DNA of 48,632 nucleotides. It comes from Methanoculleus sp. (GTDB lineage Archaea > Halobacteriota > Methanomicrobia > Methanomicrobiales > Methanomicrobiaceae). Position 1 is the first letter of the stretch; each line of letters starts with the position of its first letter. The stretch spans positions 1 through 48,632 of the forward strand of contig DSBQ01000002.1 in NCBI GenBank assembly GCA_011045995.1. Reading direction: 5' to 3'. The notes under the pieces were generated by a model that did no database searches, was not told the origin of the DNA, and worked only from the letters and a program-made list of their open reading frames with translations. Positions 25,131-34,347 of the stretch are shown piece by piece. The position numbers and the translations under genes were made by a program.

Positions 25131-25601
25131 GGTTTCATGTACGGATGCCGGATCCAATCCGGCATACCGGTGAGATCTTCTCATATCGTGGTGGCTCTCT
25201 CCTCCGTTGACGGAGGGGGGAGATGCCGAGATGGGTTGTGCACAGGCGCAACAGGTGAAAGACGTAGGATCTGACGGAACCGTAAGGGTGGACGTTTCGT
25301 GGAAACGAGCCCATTTCCAGCGCACATGATTGGTGCGCAGAATGCGGGATGAGTCAGGATCACTTTGTGAGAATCAGCAATTCCGGCCCACACCGGAAGA
25401 ATCTCCCAACCTAAAGGGCCCGTATGCGGGGCATATGCAGGGAAAATCCCCTTCAATGGGGTGGTTTTCATGCAGGTGTGCCGCATTACCGGAAACCGGC
25501 CGAAAGGTCATGGCGTCAGTTGACCCTTGAACTGTCAGCACGAAATCTCGGAGCTTCAGGCACATTCGTGTGGCTGGGGCTTAACGTTCGCAACTGAAAC
25601 C
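25131..25601 (+). ncRNA. Candidate structured RNA: long rpl3 leader or independent ncRNA
   Basis: About 470 nt without a plausible ORF, densely self-complementary and closed by a long-range 7-bp helix (25131-25137 with 25595-25601). Local hairpins are 25145-25165 (8 bp, loop TCCAA), 25193-25227 (about 14 bp, loop TTGA), 25235-25252 (7 bp, loop ACAG), 25286-25312 (GGG/CCC plus CGTTT/AAACG), 25320-25338 (GCGCAC/GTGCGC), 25381-25398 (TTCCGG/CCGGAA), 25436-25474 (13 bp in three segments) and 25539-25570 (CACGAA/TTCGTG). A second long-range helix joins 25341-25347 to 25481-25487. A GAAA tetraloop closes GGCC/GGTC at 25498-25509. It lacks the RNase P core (GAGGAAAGUC, ACAGAA) and the SRP GGUCCGGAAGG loop. 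No T-run follows, which favours a leader. Confidence 0.5.
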
Positions 25602-25624
25602 AAGAATACAGGATTGATCGAAAA

Positions 25625-26581
25625 ATGTCGAAAACATCCAGACCACGCAGGGGCTCACTTGCATACAGTCCCCGCAAACGTGCCCAGAGCCAGGTACCAA
25701 AATACCACTCCTGGCCGGCGTACGACGGGGAACCGGCGCTGCAGGGATTTGCCGGCTATAAGGTGGGCATGACTCATCTTATTATGGTGGATGACCATGC
25801 CAAAAGCCCGTCTGAAGGCAAGGAGATCATGGTGCCCGTTACCATTGTAGAGATCCCTCCGATGAAGGTAGTAGGTGTCCGTGGATACTGCAAGGACAGT
25901 TATGGGAAGCATCCCTGTGCAGAAGCATGGTCCGAGGAAGACGTTTCCAGGATCCGCGAGGCATTGGAAGCCGGAACGCTGACAGATATTTTTGTCATCA
26001 TGCAGACGCAGCCCGCGGAGATTACCGGTGTTCCGAAGAAGACCGGGGACATCATGGAAATGGGCGTCGGCGGAGACAATCTGGCTGACCGTATAGAATA
26101 TGCAATTTCCCTCCTTGGCGCTGAAATCACTGCGGATGATGTCTTTGAGGCAGGCCAGTACATCGATGTCACTGCGATTACCACCGGCAAGGGAACGAAC
26201 GGTCCGGTAAAGCGCTGGGGCATTCAGACCCGCAAGGGGAAGCACGGCCGCCAGGGCAAAAAGCGTCATATCGGCAACCTTGGTCCGTTTAACCCGTCCC
26301 ACGTCAGGTGGCAGGTCCCCCAGATGGGCCAGATGGGATACCAGCAGAGGACCGAGTACAACAAGCGCATCCTCAAGCTCGGTGAAAACGGCGATGAGGT
26401 GAACCCGGCAGGCGGTTTTGTAAATTACGGTCTTGTCCGGTCGAACTATGTTGCTATCAAGGGATCGCTCCCCGGACCTGCAAAGCGTCTTATCAGGATT
26501 CGCCCGGCAATACGCCCGAGAAACCACGTTGACCGCGTACCGGTTATCCAGTACGTCAGTCTTGCAAGCAAACAGGGGTGA
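25625..26581 (+). CDS. rpl3: Large ribosomal subunit protein uL3
   Basis: 318 residues, archaeal length (bacterial L3 is ~210). The N-terminal loop [20 protein letters not shown] and the GYKVGMTHL strand are typical, as is the basic extension [54 protein letters not shown] that reaches toward the peptidyl transferase centre. It is a primary 23S rRNA binder and nucleates 50S assembly. First gene of the 15-kb ribosomal cluster; it follows the long structured region, and rpl4 starts 6 nt later. No strong ribosome binding site precedes the ATG. Confidence 0.98.
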   Translation: MSKTSRPRRGSLAYSPRKRAQSQVPKYHSWPAYDGEPALQGFAGYKVGMTHLIMVDDHAKSPSEGKEIMVPVTIVEIPPMKVVGVRGYCKDSYGKHPCAEAWSEEDVSRIREALEAGTLTDIFVIMQTQPAEITGVPKKTGDIMEMGVGGDNLADRIEYAISLLGAEITADDVFEAGQYIDVTAITTGKGTNGPVKRWGIQTRKGKHGRQGKKRHIGNLGPFNPSHVRWQVPQMGQMGYQQRTEYNKRILKLGENGDEVNPAGGFVNYGLVRSNYVAIKGSLPGPAKRLIRIRPAIRPRNHVDRVPVIQYVSLASKQG

Positions 26582-26587
26582 TCAGGA

Positions 26588-27334
26588 ATGAAAGCACAGA
26601 TTAGAACACTTGACGGCGGTTTTGCCGGAGAGATCGATCTCCCGGCAGTTTTCAGTGAAGATTACCGCCCGGATCTCATCAAAAACGCAGTTCTTGCACT
26701 CCAGAGCGAGCGGTACCAGCCGCAGGGCACTGACCCGTATGCAGGCATGAGGACATCTGCCGTATCATGGGGGAGTGGCCGCGGTGTGGCACAGGTTCCG
26801 CGCCTGAAGAACGGTTCCCGTGTCGCACGGATTCCCCAGTCCGTCGGTGGGCGTGTCGCACACCCCCCGAAGACGGAAAAGATCCTCGTGCGCAAGATGA
26901 ACAAACAGGAGAAGAGAAAGGCGATCCGCTCCGCCATTGCCGCAACCCTCAACGAAAACCTTGTCGCAGCACGCGGACACCGCTTTGAAGCGGAGATCCC
27001 CGTTGTCTTTGACGATACATTCGAGGGCCTCACCAAGACCTCCGATGTGGTAAATGCCCTCCGTGCAGCCGGCGTCTACGCCGATGTCGAGCGCTCCGCA
27101 GACAGCCGGAAGGTCCGTGCAGGGCGTGGAAAGATGCGCGGCCGCAAGTACAAGCAGCGCAAATCGCTCCTCATCGTGACCGGCGAGACTCCTCTGAAGG
27201 CAGCCTCAAACCTTGCCGGCGTCGATGTCGTCAGCGTCGGAGAGCTGAATGCAGAGCTTCTTGCCCCGGGGACACAGGCTGGCAGGCTGACCGTCTGGAC
27301 CGCAGGGGCACTCAAGAGACTGGAGGATATGTAA
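26588..27334 (+). CDS. rpl4: Large ribosomal subunit protein uL4
   Basis: 248 residues. The extended loop that lines the exit tunnel is rich in Arg/Gly: [53 protein letters not shown], followed by [18 protein letters not shown] and [24 protein letters not shown], all archaeal/eukaryotic L4 features. In bacteria L4 represses its own operon, so the structured region upstream of rpl3 is a conceivable target here (inference). It ends directly against rpl23 with no gap. Confidence 0.98.
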   Translation: MKAQIRTLDGGFAGEIDLPAVFSEDYRPDLIKNAVLALQSERYQPQGTDPYAGMRTSAVSWGSGRGVAQVPRLKNGSRVARIPQSVGGRVAHPPKTEKILVRKMNKQEKRKAIRSAIAATLNENLVAARGHRFEAEIPVVFDDTFEGLTKTSDVVNALRAAGVYADVERSADSRKVRAGRGKMRGRKYKQRKSLLIVTGETPLKAASNLAGVDVVSVGELNAELLAPGTQAGRLTVWTAGALKRLEDM

Positions 27335-27583
27335 ATGGTAATTAAAACTCCGTTTGTCTCGGAAAAGGCAACCATGCTGCTTGAATCCGATGGCAAGCTC
27401 CAGTTCCTCGTGCGTCGTGATGCGGGCAAGAACGATATCGCGGCAGCCGTCGAGGACATGTTCGGCCACAAAGTAACGTCGGTCCGGACCCTCATGACAA
27501 TGAAGGGACAGAAGAAGGCATTCGTCACATTCGAAGACGAGAAAGCAGGGGAAGAGATTCTCTCCCGTATCGGGATACTCTGA
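27335..27583 (+). CDS. rpl23: Large ribosomal subunit protein uL23
   Basis: 82 residues, normal for archaeal L23. MVIKTPFVSEKATMLLESDGKLQFLVRRDAGKNDIAAAVEDMFGHKV is the standard alpha/beta fold start, and VRTLMTMKGQKKAFVTF replaces the long bacterial loop. It sits at the tunnel exit, where it contacts signal recognition particle and the SecY channel encoded further down the cluster. It begins immediately after the rpl4 stop; rpl2 follows 11 nt later. Confidence 0.97.
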   Translation: MVIKTPFVSEKATMLLESDGKLQFLVRRDAGKNDIAAAVEDMFGHKVTSVRTLMTMKGQKKAFVTFEDEKAGEEILSRIGIL

Positions 27584-27594
27584 GGTGGCGGAAC

Positions 27595-28305
27595 ATGGGA
27601 AAACGAATTATCTCACAGAATCGTGGACGTGGCGGCCCGACCTACCGTGCCCCTTCGCACAAATATAAGGCCTCGCTCAAGCACCCCGGTTCTTCCAGTG
27701 ACATTACCCGCGGGGTAGTCATTGACATTGAACACGATCCGGCGCGCCACACCCCGATTGCAAAGGTCAGACTCGAGAACGGGGACAAGATATTCATGCT
27801 TGTCACAGAGGGCGTCGGCGTCGGTGACGAGGTGGAATGGGGCTCCGAAGCCCGGGTGAAGAACGGGAACACGCTTCTGCTCAGGGACATCCCCGTCGGT
27901 GCCTATGTCTGTAATGTCGAGGCACGCCCCAACGACGGCGGCAAGTTCATCCGGGCAAGCGGCGTTCAGGCCCAGGTCATCGGCAAGGACGGCGACCGGG
28001 TCGGTATCAAGATGCCCTCCGGAACGCACAAGTGGTTCAACGGCGAGTGCCGTGCCACCATAGGCATCGTTGCCGGTGGCGGACGCGGCGAGAAACCGTT
28101 CGTCAAAGCCGGCAAGAAGTTCCACAAGATGAAATCGCAGGCGCAGAAGTGGCCCCGTGTCAAGGCTGTCTGTATGAACGTCATCGATCACCCGTTCGGC
28201 GGTGGTGGCCACCAGCACGTCGGCAGGCCGAAGACCGTCGCACGTGGCACCTCTCCTGGACGAAAGGTCGGGCACATTGCAGCAAAGAGGACCGGAAGAA
28301 AGTAG
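27595..28305 (+). CDS. rpl2: Large ribosomal subunit protein uL2
   Basis: 236 residues, archaeal size. RGRGGPTYRAPSHKYKA and the KOW-like VIDIEHDPARHTPIAKVRLENGDK lead the RNA-binding core; the C-terminal VCMNVIDHPFGGGGHQHVGR carries the conserved His199 near the peptidyl transferase centre. L2 joins the subunits and is needed for tRNA binding and peptide-bond formation. Between rpl23 and rps19 with short gaps (11 and 14 nt). Confidence 0.98.
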   Translation: MGKRIISQNRGRGGPTYRAPSHKYKASLKHPGSSSDITRGVVIDIEHDPARHTPIAKVRLENGDKIFMLVTEGVGVGDEVEWGSEARVKNGNTLLLRDIPVGAYVCNVEARPNDGGKFIRASGVQAQVIGKDGDRVGIKMPSGTHKWFNGECRATIGIVAGGGRGEKPFVKAGKKFHKMKSQAQKWPRVKAVCMNVIDHPFGGGGHQHVGRPKTVARGTSPGRKVGHIAAKRTGRK

Positions 28306-28319
28306 GGGGGTTTTGAAAT

Positions 28320-28733
28320 ATGGCAAAGAAAACACAGAGAAGGTTGCCGCGGCGGAAAGAGGAATTTACCTACCACGGCTACAAGATCGAGGATCTTCAG
28401 CAGATGGGCATGAGCGAGCTCCTCCCCATCATGCCGGCACGGGCACGCCGGAAAATCAACCGCGGAATATCGCCCGGCCACGAGAAGGTTCTCCTGGCAA
28501 TGCGTGAAGGCAAAGAGCGTGTCCGGACACATGCCCGCGACATGATCATCCTGCCCGAGATGGTTGGAAAAACGATCGAAGTGCACAACGGAAAGGATTT
28601 CATTGTGGTTGAGCTGCAGCCGGAGGCGGTATTTCAATACCTTGGCGAGTTCGCACTCACCCGCAGGCGTATCACCCACGGCAGTGCCGGTATCGGTGCA
28701 ACCCGGTCGAGTAAGTACGTACCCCTGAAGTGA
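28320..28733 (+). CDS. rps19: Small ribosomal subunit protein uS19
   Basis: 137 residues. Archaeal S19 with N-terminal extension [44 protein letters not shown]; the core has [51 protein letters not shown]. It lies in the 30S head near the A-site finger and S13. Stop codon 5 nt before the rpl22 start. Confidence 0.98.
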   Translation: MAKKTQRRLPRRKEEFTYHGYKIEDLQQMGMSELLPIMPARARRKINRGISPGHEKVLLAMREGKERVRTHARDMIILPEMVGKTIEVHNGKDFIVVELQPEAVFQYLGEFALTRRRITHGSAGIGATRSSKYVPLK

Positions 28734-28738
28734 TGATC

Positions 28739-29194
28739 ATGGCAAGGACAGGATATTCAGTTCAGACCGGTGAAGAGGAGGCGCGGGCGAAGGCAAACGA
28801 GCTCCCCATCTCACCAAAGCACTCGATTGAGATTGCCCGGACGATTAAAGGAATGAAGACCGGGGATGCAGTCGCATACCTCGAGGATGTCGTCGCCCTG
28901 AAAAAGGCGGTTCCGTTCAGGCGGTTCAACCGCAACGTCGCCCACAAGAAGGGACTTGATGGATGGGATGCCGGCCGATATCCGGTCAAGGCGTCCTCTA
29001 AATTCATCCGCCTCATCAAATCTGTTGAGAAGAATGCCGAGTATATCGGCCTTGATGTCGAAAACCTCGTCATCACGCACATCTCAGCAAACCGCGGCCG
29101 GAGAATGCGCGGCATTTTCCCGCGGGCGATGGGCCGTGCGACCCCGAAATTTGCAGAATCCGTCAACATCGAGATTGTGGTAAAGGAGGCCTGA
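28739..29194 (+). CDS. rpl22: Large ribosomal subunit protein uL22
   Basis: 151 residues from the ATG at 28739 (MARTGYSVQ is the family start; the frame opens three codons earlier). [44 protein letters not shown] is typical, and the hairpin [18 protein letters not shown] reaches into the peptide tunnel. L22 helps fold 23S rRNA and shapes the tunnel constriction with L4. rps3 follows after 6 nt. Confidence 0.97.
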   Translation: MARTGYSVQTGEEEARAKANELPISPKHSIEIARTIKGMKTGDAVAYLEDVVALKKAVPFRRFNRNVAHKKGLDGWDAGRYPVKASSKFIRLIKSVEKNAEYIGLDVENLVITHISANRGRRMRGIFPRAMGRATPKFAESVNIEIVVKEA

Positions 29195-29200
29195 GCAGAC

Positions 29201-29917
29201 ATGGGAATTGAGAAGAGATTTATCGAGGACGGTGTCCGCTCAGCACGGGTCGACAAGTTCCTGATAAAAGAGCTGAAGCGTGCCGGCTACGGGGGCATGG
29301 ATATTACCCGCACCCCCCTGGGCACGCAGATTACTATCTTCGCTGAAAAGCCCGGTATCGTAATTGGAAAAGGCGGAAAGGTGGTCCGTCAGATCACCGC
29401 CGATCTCCAGACCCTGTTCGCGATAGACTCCCCGCAGATTGAGGTCCAGCAGGTCGAAAACCCGTCGTTCAATGCACAGATTATGGCTGAGCGCCTGGCA
29501 AGCTCACTCGAGCGCGGCTGGTACTTCCGCAAGGCGGGGAACAGTACCCTCCGGCGCGTGATGGAATCCGGTGCACTCGGCTGTGAGGTCGTCCTCTCGG
29601 GAAAGCTCACCGGCGCCCGTTCACGTGTGCAGAAGTTCACCGAGGGCTACATCAAGCACTCGGGAGAGCCCTCTGACACGATCGTCGAGAAAGGCTATGC
29701 AATCGCCATTAAAAAACTCGGAACGATTGGTGTCCAGGTAAAGATCATCCCGGCAGGAGCACGACTCCCCGATACCTTTGAGGTATTGGACCCCCTTCCC
29801 GGCGCAGGCGTACAAGAGCCGGCCTACGAGGAAGGAACGGATGAAGACCTCCTCGGTGCGGAGATCGATGCCGAGCTCTCGGAAGTTGAAGATGTTCCCG
29901 AAGAGGAGGCGTTCTGA
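29201..29917 (+). CDS. rps3: Small ribosomal subunit protein uS3
   Basis: 238 residues. The KH type 2 RNA-binding motif is ITIFAEKPGIVIGKGGKVVRQI (~residues 45-65), followed by the C-terminal domain with NSTLRRVMESGALGCEVVLSGKLTGARSRVQKF. The last ~45 residues are acidic and probably disordered, a common archaeal extension. S3 lies at the mRNA entry channel. Two nucleotides separate it from rpl29. Confidence 0.97.
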   Translation: MGIEKRFIEDGVRSARVDKFLIKELKRAGYGGMDITRTPLGTQITIFAEKPGIVIGKGGKVVRQITADLQTLFAIDSPQIEVQQVENPSFNAQIMAERLASSLERGWYFRKAGNSTLRRVMESGALGCEVVLSGKLTGARSRVQKFTEGYIKHSGEPSDTIVEKGYAIAIKKLGTIGVQVKIIPAGARLPDTFEVLDPLPGAGVQEPAYEEGTDEDLLGAEIDAELSEVEDVPEEEAF

Positions 29918-29919
29918 TA

Positions 29920-30120
29920 ATGGCAATATTCAGGGCAAAGGAAATCGCTCAGTTCAGTGACGTGGAACTCCAGGAGCAGCTTGCAAAGCTCAGGCTCGAA
30001 CTCGTCCAGGACAACGGAAAGGTCAGTGCCGGTGGAGCACCGGAGAACCCTGGCCGTATCCACGAGATCCGGAGAACCATAGCACGGATTGCAACCGAGC
30101 AGAACAGGCGCAGGGCCTGA
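29920..30120 (+). CDS. rpl29: Large ribosomal subunit protein uL29
   Basis: 66 residues forming the two-helix L29 fold: MAIFRAKEIAQFSDVELQEQLAKLRLELVQDNGKVSAGGAPENPGRIHEIRRTIARIATEQNRRRA, with the usual PENPGRIxExRRxIAR signature. Located at the tunnel exit beside L23. Many archaea place aIF1 (SUI1) after this gene; here rnp1 comes next, 32 nt downstream. Confidence 0.96.
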   Translation: MAIFRAKEIAQFSDVELQEQLAKLRLELVQDNGKVSAGGAPENPGRIHEIRRTIARIATEQNRRRA

Positions 30121-30152
30121 ACAGTTCAGGCCGTTAAGGAGAACTTACGCGT

Positions 30153-30428
30153 ATGATCACCGCAGCAAACATCTGCCGCCACGAACTTATCGGGCTTGAA
30201 GCCTGTGTTTCCGGGTCGAAAAACCCGTCACAGGTCGGTATAGCCGGCACGATCGTGGGGGAAACGAAGCAGATGATCACGCTTCGCAGTGAAGGACGCG
30301 TTCTCCATGTTGCAAAGAACACTGCAGCATTTGACCTGCGCCTTCCCGATGATACCCGTGTACGGGTTGATGGGTCGGTGCTGGTCATGAGGCCTGAGAA
30401 GAGAACCAGCATGCGAATTAAAATCTGA
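30153..30428 (+). CDS. rnp1: Ribonuclease P protein component 1 (Rpp29/Pop4)
   Basis: 91 residues, the compact archaeal form. The Sm-like beta barrel includes [61 protein letters not shown] and the ending [13 protein letters not shown], where the R-P-E-x-R pattern is diagnostic. With Rnp4 it helps the RNase P RNA mature tRNA 5' ends. AAGGAGA upstream is about 13 nt from the ATG. This position between L29 and S17 is standard in Euryarchaeota. Confidence 0.95.
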   Translation: MITAANICRHELIGLEACVSGSKNPSQVGIAGTIVGETKQMITLRSEGRVLHVAKNTAAFDLRLPDDTRVRVDGSVLVMRPEKRTSMRIKI

Positions 30429-30435
30429 GGAATAC

Positions 30436-30762
30436 ATGGCAAGAAATACAGGATTAAGCGTCTCCGTTCCGGAGAAGGAATGCGACGACGTCAACTGTCC
30501 ATTTCACGGCGTTTTACCGGTGCGCGGCCAGGTGATCACCGGCAAAGTCGTGAGTGACCGTATGCAGGGGTCTGTGGTGGTCTCAAGGGATTACCTGCAC
30601 TACGTGAAGAAGTACAAGCGTTATGAAAAACGCAGTTCCAAGTTTCACGCACACCACCCCCCCTGTATCGACCTGAAGGTCGGCGATACCGTAAAAATTG
30701 CGGAATGCCGTCCTATCAGCAAGACCAAGAAATTTGTCGTCGTGGAGGTTGCTAAGGAATGA
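30436..30762 (+). CDS. rps17: Small ribosomal subunit protein uS17
   Basis: 108 residues. An archaeal N-terminal extension with [17 protein letters not shown] precedes the OB fold: [44 protein letters not shown]...[25 protein letters not shown]. It binds 16S rRNA in the 30S body. Its stop overlaps the rpl14 start by 4 nt. Confidence 0.97.
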   Translation: MARNTGLSVSVPEKECDDVNCPFHGVLPVRGQVITGKVVSDRMQGSVVVSRDYLHYVKKYKRYEKRSSKFHAHHPPCIDLKVGDTVKIAECRPISKTKKFVVVEVAKE

Positions 30763-31157
30763 AAGCAAAACAGTCCCGCACCCCACGCGCACTTGCAACC
30801 GGCTCCCGCCTGACCTGTGCGGACAATACCGGTGCACGCCTGGTGCAGATCGTCTCTGTCGACCGGTACCACGGCGTACGCCGCCGCCAGCCCAAGCTGG
30901 GTCTTGGCGATATGGCAACGGTCTCTGTCAAGAAGGGCACTCCCGATATGCGGCGCAAGCTCGAAAAAGCTGTCGTGATAAGGCAGAGAAAGGAAATCAG
31001 AAGAGTAACGGGCCTTCGCCTGTCCTTTGAGGATAATGCGATGGTCATCACGAATGAACGCGGTGAGCCGAAAGGCACCGAGATTAAGGGCCCGGTTGCC
31101 CGTGAGGTAGCCGAGCGGTTCCCGAAGATCGGTTCCATGGCGACCATCATCGTATGA
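30759..31157 (+). CDS. rpl14: Large ribosomal subunit protein uL14
   Basis: 132 residues. The five-stranded barrel shows [58 protein letters not shown] and the C-terminal [28 protein letters not shown]. It sits at the intersubunit face, where it also binds anti-association factors. Overlaps rps17; rpl24 starts 12 nt later. Confidence 0.98.
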   Translation: MKAKQSRTPRALATGSRLTCADNTGARLVQIVSVDRYHGVRRRQPKLGLGDMATVSVKKGTPDMRRKLEKAVVIRQRKEIRRVTGLRLSFEDNAMVITNERGEPKGTEIKGPVAREVAERFPKIGSMATIIV

Positions 31158-31169
31158 GGTGCATGAGAT

Positions 31170-31535
31170 ATGGTAAGAATTGCTAGCACGCAGCCAAGAA
31201 AACAGCGGAAATTCCGCTATAATGCGCCGCTTCACGTAAGAGGCCGTTTCCTCAATGCACCGCTCTCCACAGAACTGCGTGAGAAGTACGGTCGCCGCAG
31301 CGCCCGTGTCATTCTCGGTGATACGGTAAAGGTTGTCAGAGGCGACTTTGCCGGTGAGGAAGGCGTTGTCGACATGATCGACACCCAGAATGGCCGTATT
31401 GTCGTTCACGGTGTAACGATTACCCGTGCCGACGGAACCGAAGTCCCCCGGCCGGTGAATGCATCGAATGCCTGCATTACGAAGCTCAACCTGAAGGACA
31501 GCCGCCGTGAAGAGAAACTGGAGGCGAAGAAGTAA
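31170..31535 (+). CDS. rpl24: Large ribosomal subunit protein uL24
   Basis: 121 residues. Basic N-terminus (STQPRKQRKFRYNAPLHVRGRFLNAPLSTELREKYGRRSARV) followed by a KOW motif (GDTVKVVRGDFAGEEGVVDMIDTQNGRIVVHGVTI), as in archaeal/eukaryotic L24/L26. An early assembly protein near the tunnel exit. Its TAA shares one base with the rps4e ATG (TAATG). Confidence 0.97.
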   Translation: MVRIASTQPRKQRKFRYNAPLHVRGRFLNAPLSTELREKYGRRSARVILGDTVKVVRGDFAGEEGVVDMIDTQNGRIVVHGVTITRADGTEVPRPVNASNACITKLNLKDSRREEKLEAKK

Positions 31536-32263
31536 TGTCGAATCATCTGAAACGGCTCAACAGCCCCGGTTCGTGGCGTATCGCCAAGAAAGAAAACACG
31601 TTCGTATCCAAGACTGCCCCGGGCCCGCACAACGCAAATGCAATGCCTGTGGCAATCTGGCTTCGTGATCACATGGGCATTGCCCTGACCATGAAGGAGG
31701 TAAAAAAGATCCTTAAGGACCGCTCCCTTCTTGTCAACGGCAGACCCTGCAGGGACCCGAAGATGGGTATCGGCGTATTCGACATCGTCGCCATCCCCTC
31801 GGTGGAGAAATACTACCGCATTCTCAGGGCGAAGAAGGGGGACATCATTTCCGTTCCCATTACCGCTGAAGCGGCACAGAGCCGTCTCTGCAAGATTGCA
31901 GACAAGACGACGGTAAAGGGCGGCAAAGTCCAGCTCAACCTCCGGTTCGGGGCAAACATCATCGTTGATTCGAATGACTACCGTCCCAAGGACTCCGTGG
32001 TCCTCTCCCTTCCAGAAGAGAACCGCTTCACCGTCATCGACCACTTCCCCTTTGCCGTCGGCAACACCGCAATGGTGATTGGCGGCCGTCACTCGGGAAA
32101 GATCGGAAAGATTACCGAGATCGTTGTCGTTGCAGGAAGCATCCCCAACCGTGTAATCCTTGAGGAGACCGGCACTGGTGATGTGTTCGAGACCATCGAG
32201 GCATATGTCTTCATGGTTGGCCGTGAAGAGTCCGCAATCAAGGAATGGGGGATTGAACAGTGA
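31535..32263 (+). CDS. rps4e: Small ribosomal subunit protein eS4
   Basis: 242 residues; a family absent from bacteria. HLKRLNSPGSWRIAKKENTFVSKTAPGPHN leads, then an S4 RNA-binding domain (AMPVAIWLRDHMGIALTMKEVKKILKDRSLLVNGR), a central domain and a KOW element (VGNTAMVIGGRHSGKIGKI). Binds 16S rRNA in the 30S body. Overlaps rpl5 by 4 nt. Confidence 0.97.
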   Translation: MSNHLKRLNSPGSWRIAKKENTFVSKTAPGPHNANAMPVAIWLRDHMGIALTMKEVKKILKDRSLLVNGRPCRDPKMGIGVFDIVAIPSVEKYYRILRAKKGDIISVPITAEAAQSRLCKIADKTTVKGGKVQLNLRFGANIIVDSNDYRPKDSVVLSLPEENRFTVIDHFPFAVGNTAMVIGGRHSGKIGKITEIVVVAGSIPNRVILEETGTGDVFETIEAYVFMVGREESAIKEWGIEQ

Positions 32264-32766
32264 ACCCGATGCGCGAACTTTATGTCGATAAGGTCGTCGT
32301 CCACATGGGCGTCGGTGAGTCTGGCGAAAAGCTGGTCAAGGCCGAGAACATCATGACCCAGGTTACCGGCCAGCCCCCCGTTCGTGCGTTTGCAAAGAGG
32401 ACACAGCCGGCCTTCGGCGTCAGAAAAGGCCAGCCGATTGGGTGCCGTGTCACCCTGCGCGGAGACCGTGCAGAGACCTTTGTGCAGACCGCTCTCGGGA
32501 TCCTTGAGAACACCATCTCGGCGACCCAGTTTGACGCGACCGGCAACTTCTCGTTCGGCATAGAGGAACACACGGACTTTCCGGGCCAGAGCTACGATCC
32601 GATGATCGGTATCTATGGCATGGATGTCAGCGTTGTCCTTGAAAGGAAGGGAATCCGGATTGCACGCCGTGCACTCCAGGAGAAGAAACTCCCGACAAAG
32701 CAGCGTGTAACAAAGGACGATGCCGTAGCGTATGTGAAAGAGGCATTTAACGTGGAGGTGCTGTAA
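32260..32766 (+). CDS. rpl5: Large ribosomal subunit protein uL5
   Basis: 168 residues. [58 protein letters not shown] and the [30 protein letters not shown] segment are classic L5. It holds 5S rRNA and contacts the P-site tRNA. A GTG at 32260 overlaps the rps4e stop; the ATG at 32269 is an alternative that loses three residues. The stop codon overlaps the rps14 ATG. Confidence 0.97.
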   Translation: MNPMRELYVDKVVVHMGVGESGEKLVKAENIMTQVTGQPPVRAFAKRTQPAFGVRKGQPIGCRVTLRGDRAETFVQTALGILENTISATQFDATGNFSFGIEEHTDFPGQSYDPMIGIYGMDVSVVLERKGIRIARRALQEKKLPTKQRVTKDDAVAYVKEAFNVEVL

Positions 32767-32945
32767 TGTCTGAACAGCAAAAGAAGAACAAAGGACAGGC
32801 AGAAACGACAAAGAGCGGACGCGGTGCAAACGAGTGCCTGATATGCGGAAGAAAGCAGGGCCTTGTCACCCGGCATAACATCATGCTCTGTCGTCAGTGC
32901 TTCCGCGAGAATGCCGCAAAGATCGGCTTCAAGAAGATGAACTAA
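32766..32945 (+). CDS. rps14: Small ribosomal subunit protein uS14, zinc-binding
   Basis: 59 residues, read from the DNA: the ATG at 32766 shares its A with the rpl5 stop (TAATG), TAA at 32943-32945. Four zinc ligands are intact: CLIC (Cys24, Cys27) and CRQC (Cys42, Cys45), followed by the family ending [14 protein letters not shown]. The first ~20 residues (Gln/Lys/Thr-rich) are a slightly longer N-terminal tail than in most archaeal S14. It binds 16S rRNA in the 30S head. 13 nt separate it from rps8. Confidence 0.96.
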   Translation: MSEQQKKNKGQAETTKSGRGANECLICGRKQGLVTRHNIMLCRQCFRENAAKIGFKKMN

Positions 32946-32958
32946 GGGAGGCAGTAAA

Positions 32959-33351
32959 ATGGCACGATTAAATCCCATTGCCGATGCAATGAGCACCATC
33001 AAGAACGCCTCTGATGTGGGCAAGACCGAGTGTCTCGTCGAGCCCGCAGGCAGACTTCTTGGAGCAATGCTCGGCATCATGAAAGAAAAAGGATACATCG
33101 GTGGTTTCGAACTCATTGAGGACGGCCGTGGTGACCAGTTCAGGGTGTTTCTCAATGGAAGCATCAACAAGTGCGGTGTAATCACCCCGCGTTTCTCCAT
33201 CCAGGTCGCAGAACTCGAGGAATGGGAAACCCAGTATCTTCCTGCAAAGAACTTCGGAATCCTCCTGATGACAACTTCCAAAGGTGTCCTTCCTCATGAT
33301 GAGGCACGCAGAGAAGGTGTCGGCGGGGAGCTGCTGGCGTATGTGTACTGA
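32959..33351 (+). CDS. rps8: Small ribosomal subunit protein uS8
   Basis: 130 residues. [23 protein letters not shown] opens the fold; the archaeal C-terminal half ends [32 protein letters not shown], with the conserved TTSKG-x-(L/M)-xHxEAR segment. A 16S helix 21 binder central to 30S platform assembly, and in bacteria a translational repressor of the spc operon. GGGAGG precedes the ATG at 9-10 nt. Confidence 0.98.
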   Translation: MARLNPIADAMSTIKNASDVGKTECLVEPAGRLLGAMLGIMKEKGYIGGFELIEDGRGDQFRVFLNGSINKCGVITPRFSIQVAELEEWETQYLPAKNFGILLMTTSKGVLPHDEARREGVGGELLAYVY

Positions 33352-33360
33352 GGTGTAGAG

Positions 33361-33885
33361 ATGCTTACAGAGAGAACTGTTGATATTCCTGAAGGTGTAA
33401 CCGCATCCATGGAAGGCAGCAATTTGGTGGTATCCGGCCCGAAAGGGACCCTCAGGAGAGGGATGCGGTACCCGGGCATTGTTGTCACCTGTGACGGCAG
33501 CGTCTTCAGGGTCAGTACGGAATCATCAAGGAAGAAGATCCTGGCGATGCTCGGCACCTATGCCTCCCATGCACGCAACATGTGCACCGGGGTGACCAGC
33601 GGGTTCGAGTACCGGATGAAGGTTGTCTACAACCACTTTCCGATCCAGCTCAAGCAGACCACTGAGGCCCTTGAGATTGCCAATTTCCTTGGTGAGAAAG
33701 AGTCCAGATTCGCACGTATTCCGGAAGGGGTCGATGTGAAGATTGCCGGTGACGAGGTTATTGTTTCCGGAGCGGACAAGGAAGTCGTCGGAACAACCGC
33801 AGGGCGCATTGAACGCGCAACCAAGGTCAGACACCGTGACCCGCGGGTATTCCAGGATGGAATATACATTATCGGGAAGGCGTGA
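33361..33885 (+). CDS. rpl6: Large ribosomal subunit protein uL6
   Basis: 174 residues with two similar alpha/beta domains: IPEGVTASMEGSNLVVSGPKGTLRRGMRYPGI and IPEGVDVKIAGDEVIVSGADKEVVGTTAGRIERATKVRHRDPRVFQDGIYI. The GTYASHARNMCTGVTSGFEYRMKVVYNHFPI linker is typical of archaea. It lies near the factor-binding stalk base. rpl32e begins 6 nt later. Confidence 0.97.
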   Translation: MLTERTVDIPEGVTASMEGSNLVVSGPKGTLRRGMRYPGIVVTCDGSVFRVSTESSRKKILAMLGTYASHARNMCTGVTSGFEYRMKVVYNHFPIQLKQTTEALEIANFLGEKESRFARIPEGVDVKIAGDEVIVSGADKEVVGTTAGRIERATKVRHRDPRVFQDGIYIIGKA

Positions 33886-33891
33886 TGAGAG

Positions 33892-34347
33892 ATGGTTGAC
33901 GAAAAAACACGACTTATCCGTGCACGAAATGCAAAGCGTGCAACCTTCACGCGCCAGAACCTTCACCAGAAGAAAAAGCTGGAGGATACCTGGAGACGCC
34001 CCCGTGGTCTTCAGAGCAAGCAGCGCAGGCAATACCGTGCGAAAGGACGCCAGCCGACCCCGGGATACGGGAGTCCGCTTGCTGTCCGCGGGTTCCACCC
34101 CAGCGGATACGAGGAAGTCCTGGTTAACCGCGTCGAGGACCTTGAGGGGCTCGATGCAGATGCACAGGCAATCCGTATCGGAGGCACTGTCGGCAACAAG
34201 AAGCGTGAAGCAATCCAGATCAAAGCGCTCGAATATGGTCTGAAGGTCTTAAACCTCAAGGACGCGTCCCTGAAAACCTCCGTGGAAGAACCCGTTGAGG
34301 AAGAAGTGGACGAGGACGCCCCGGAAGAGGTGACCGACGATGAGTGA
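33892..34347 (+). CDS. rpl32e: Large ribosomal subunit protein eL32
   Basis: 151 residues. The eL32 core follows a basic N-terminal helix: [58 protein letters not shown], then [31 protein letters not shown]. The C-terminal ~25 residues are acidic ([20 protein letters not shown]). Absent from bacteria. Its end overlaps rpl19e by 8 nt, which suggests coupled translation. Confidence 0.97.
   Translation: MVDEKTRLIRARNAKRATFTRQNLHQKKKLEDTWRRPRGLQSKQRRQYRAKGRQPTPGYGSPLAVRGFHPSGYEEVLVNRVEDLEGLDADAQAIRIGGTVGNKKREAIQIKALEYGLKVLNLKDASLKTSVEEPVEEEVDEDAPEEVTDDE

Noticed and set aside
25181-25486. 101-codon minus-strand frame in the structured region
   Set aside because: Unstructured composition; the hairpin-rich sequence explains the region better than a gene.
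25120-25601. RNase P RNA or SRP RNA
   Set aside because: Neither strand contains the universal RNase P core sequences (GAGGAAAGUC, ACAGAA) or the SRP helix 8 loop (GGUCCGGAAGG...GCAGC).
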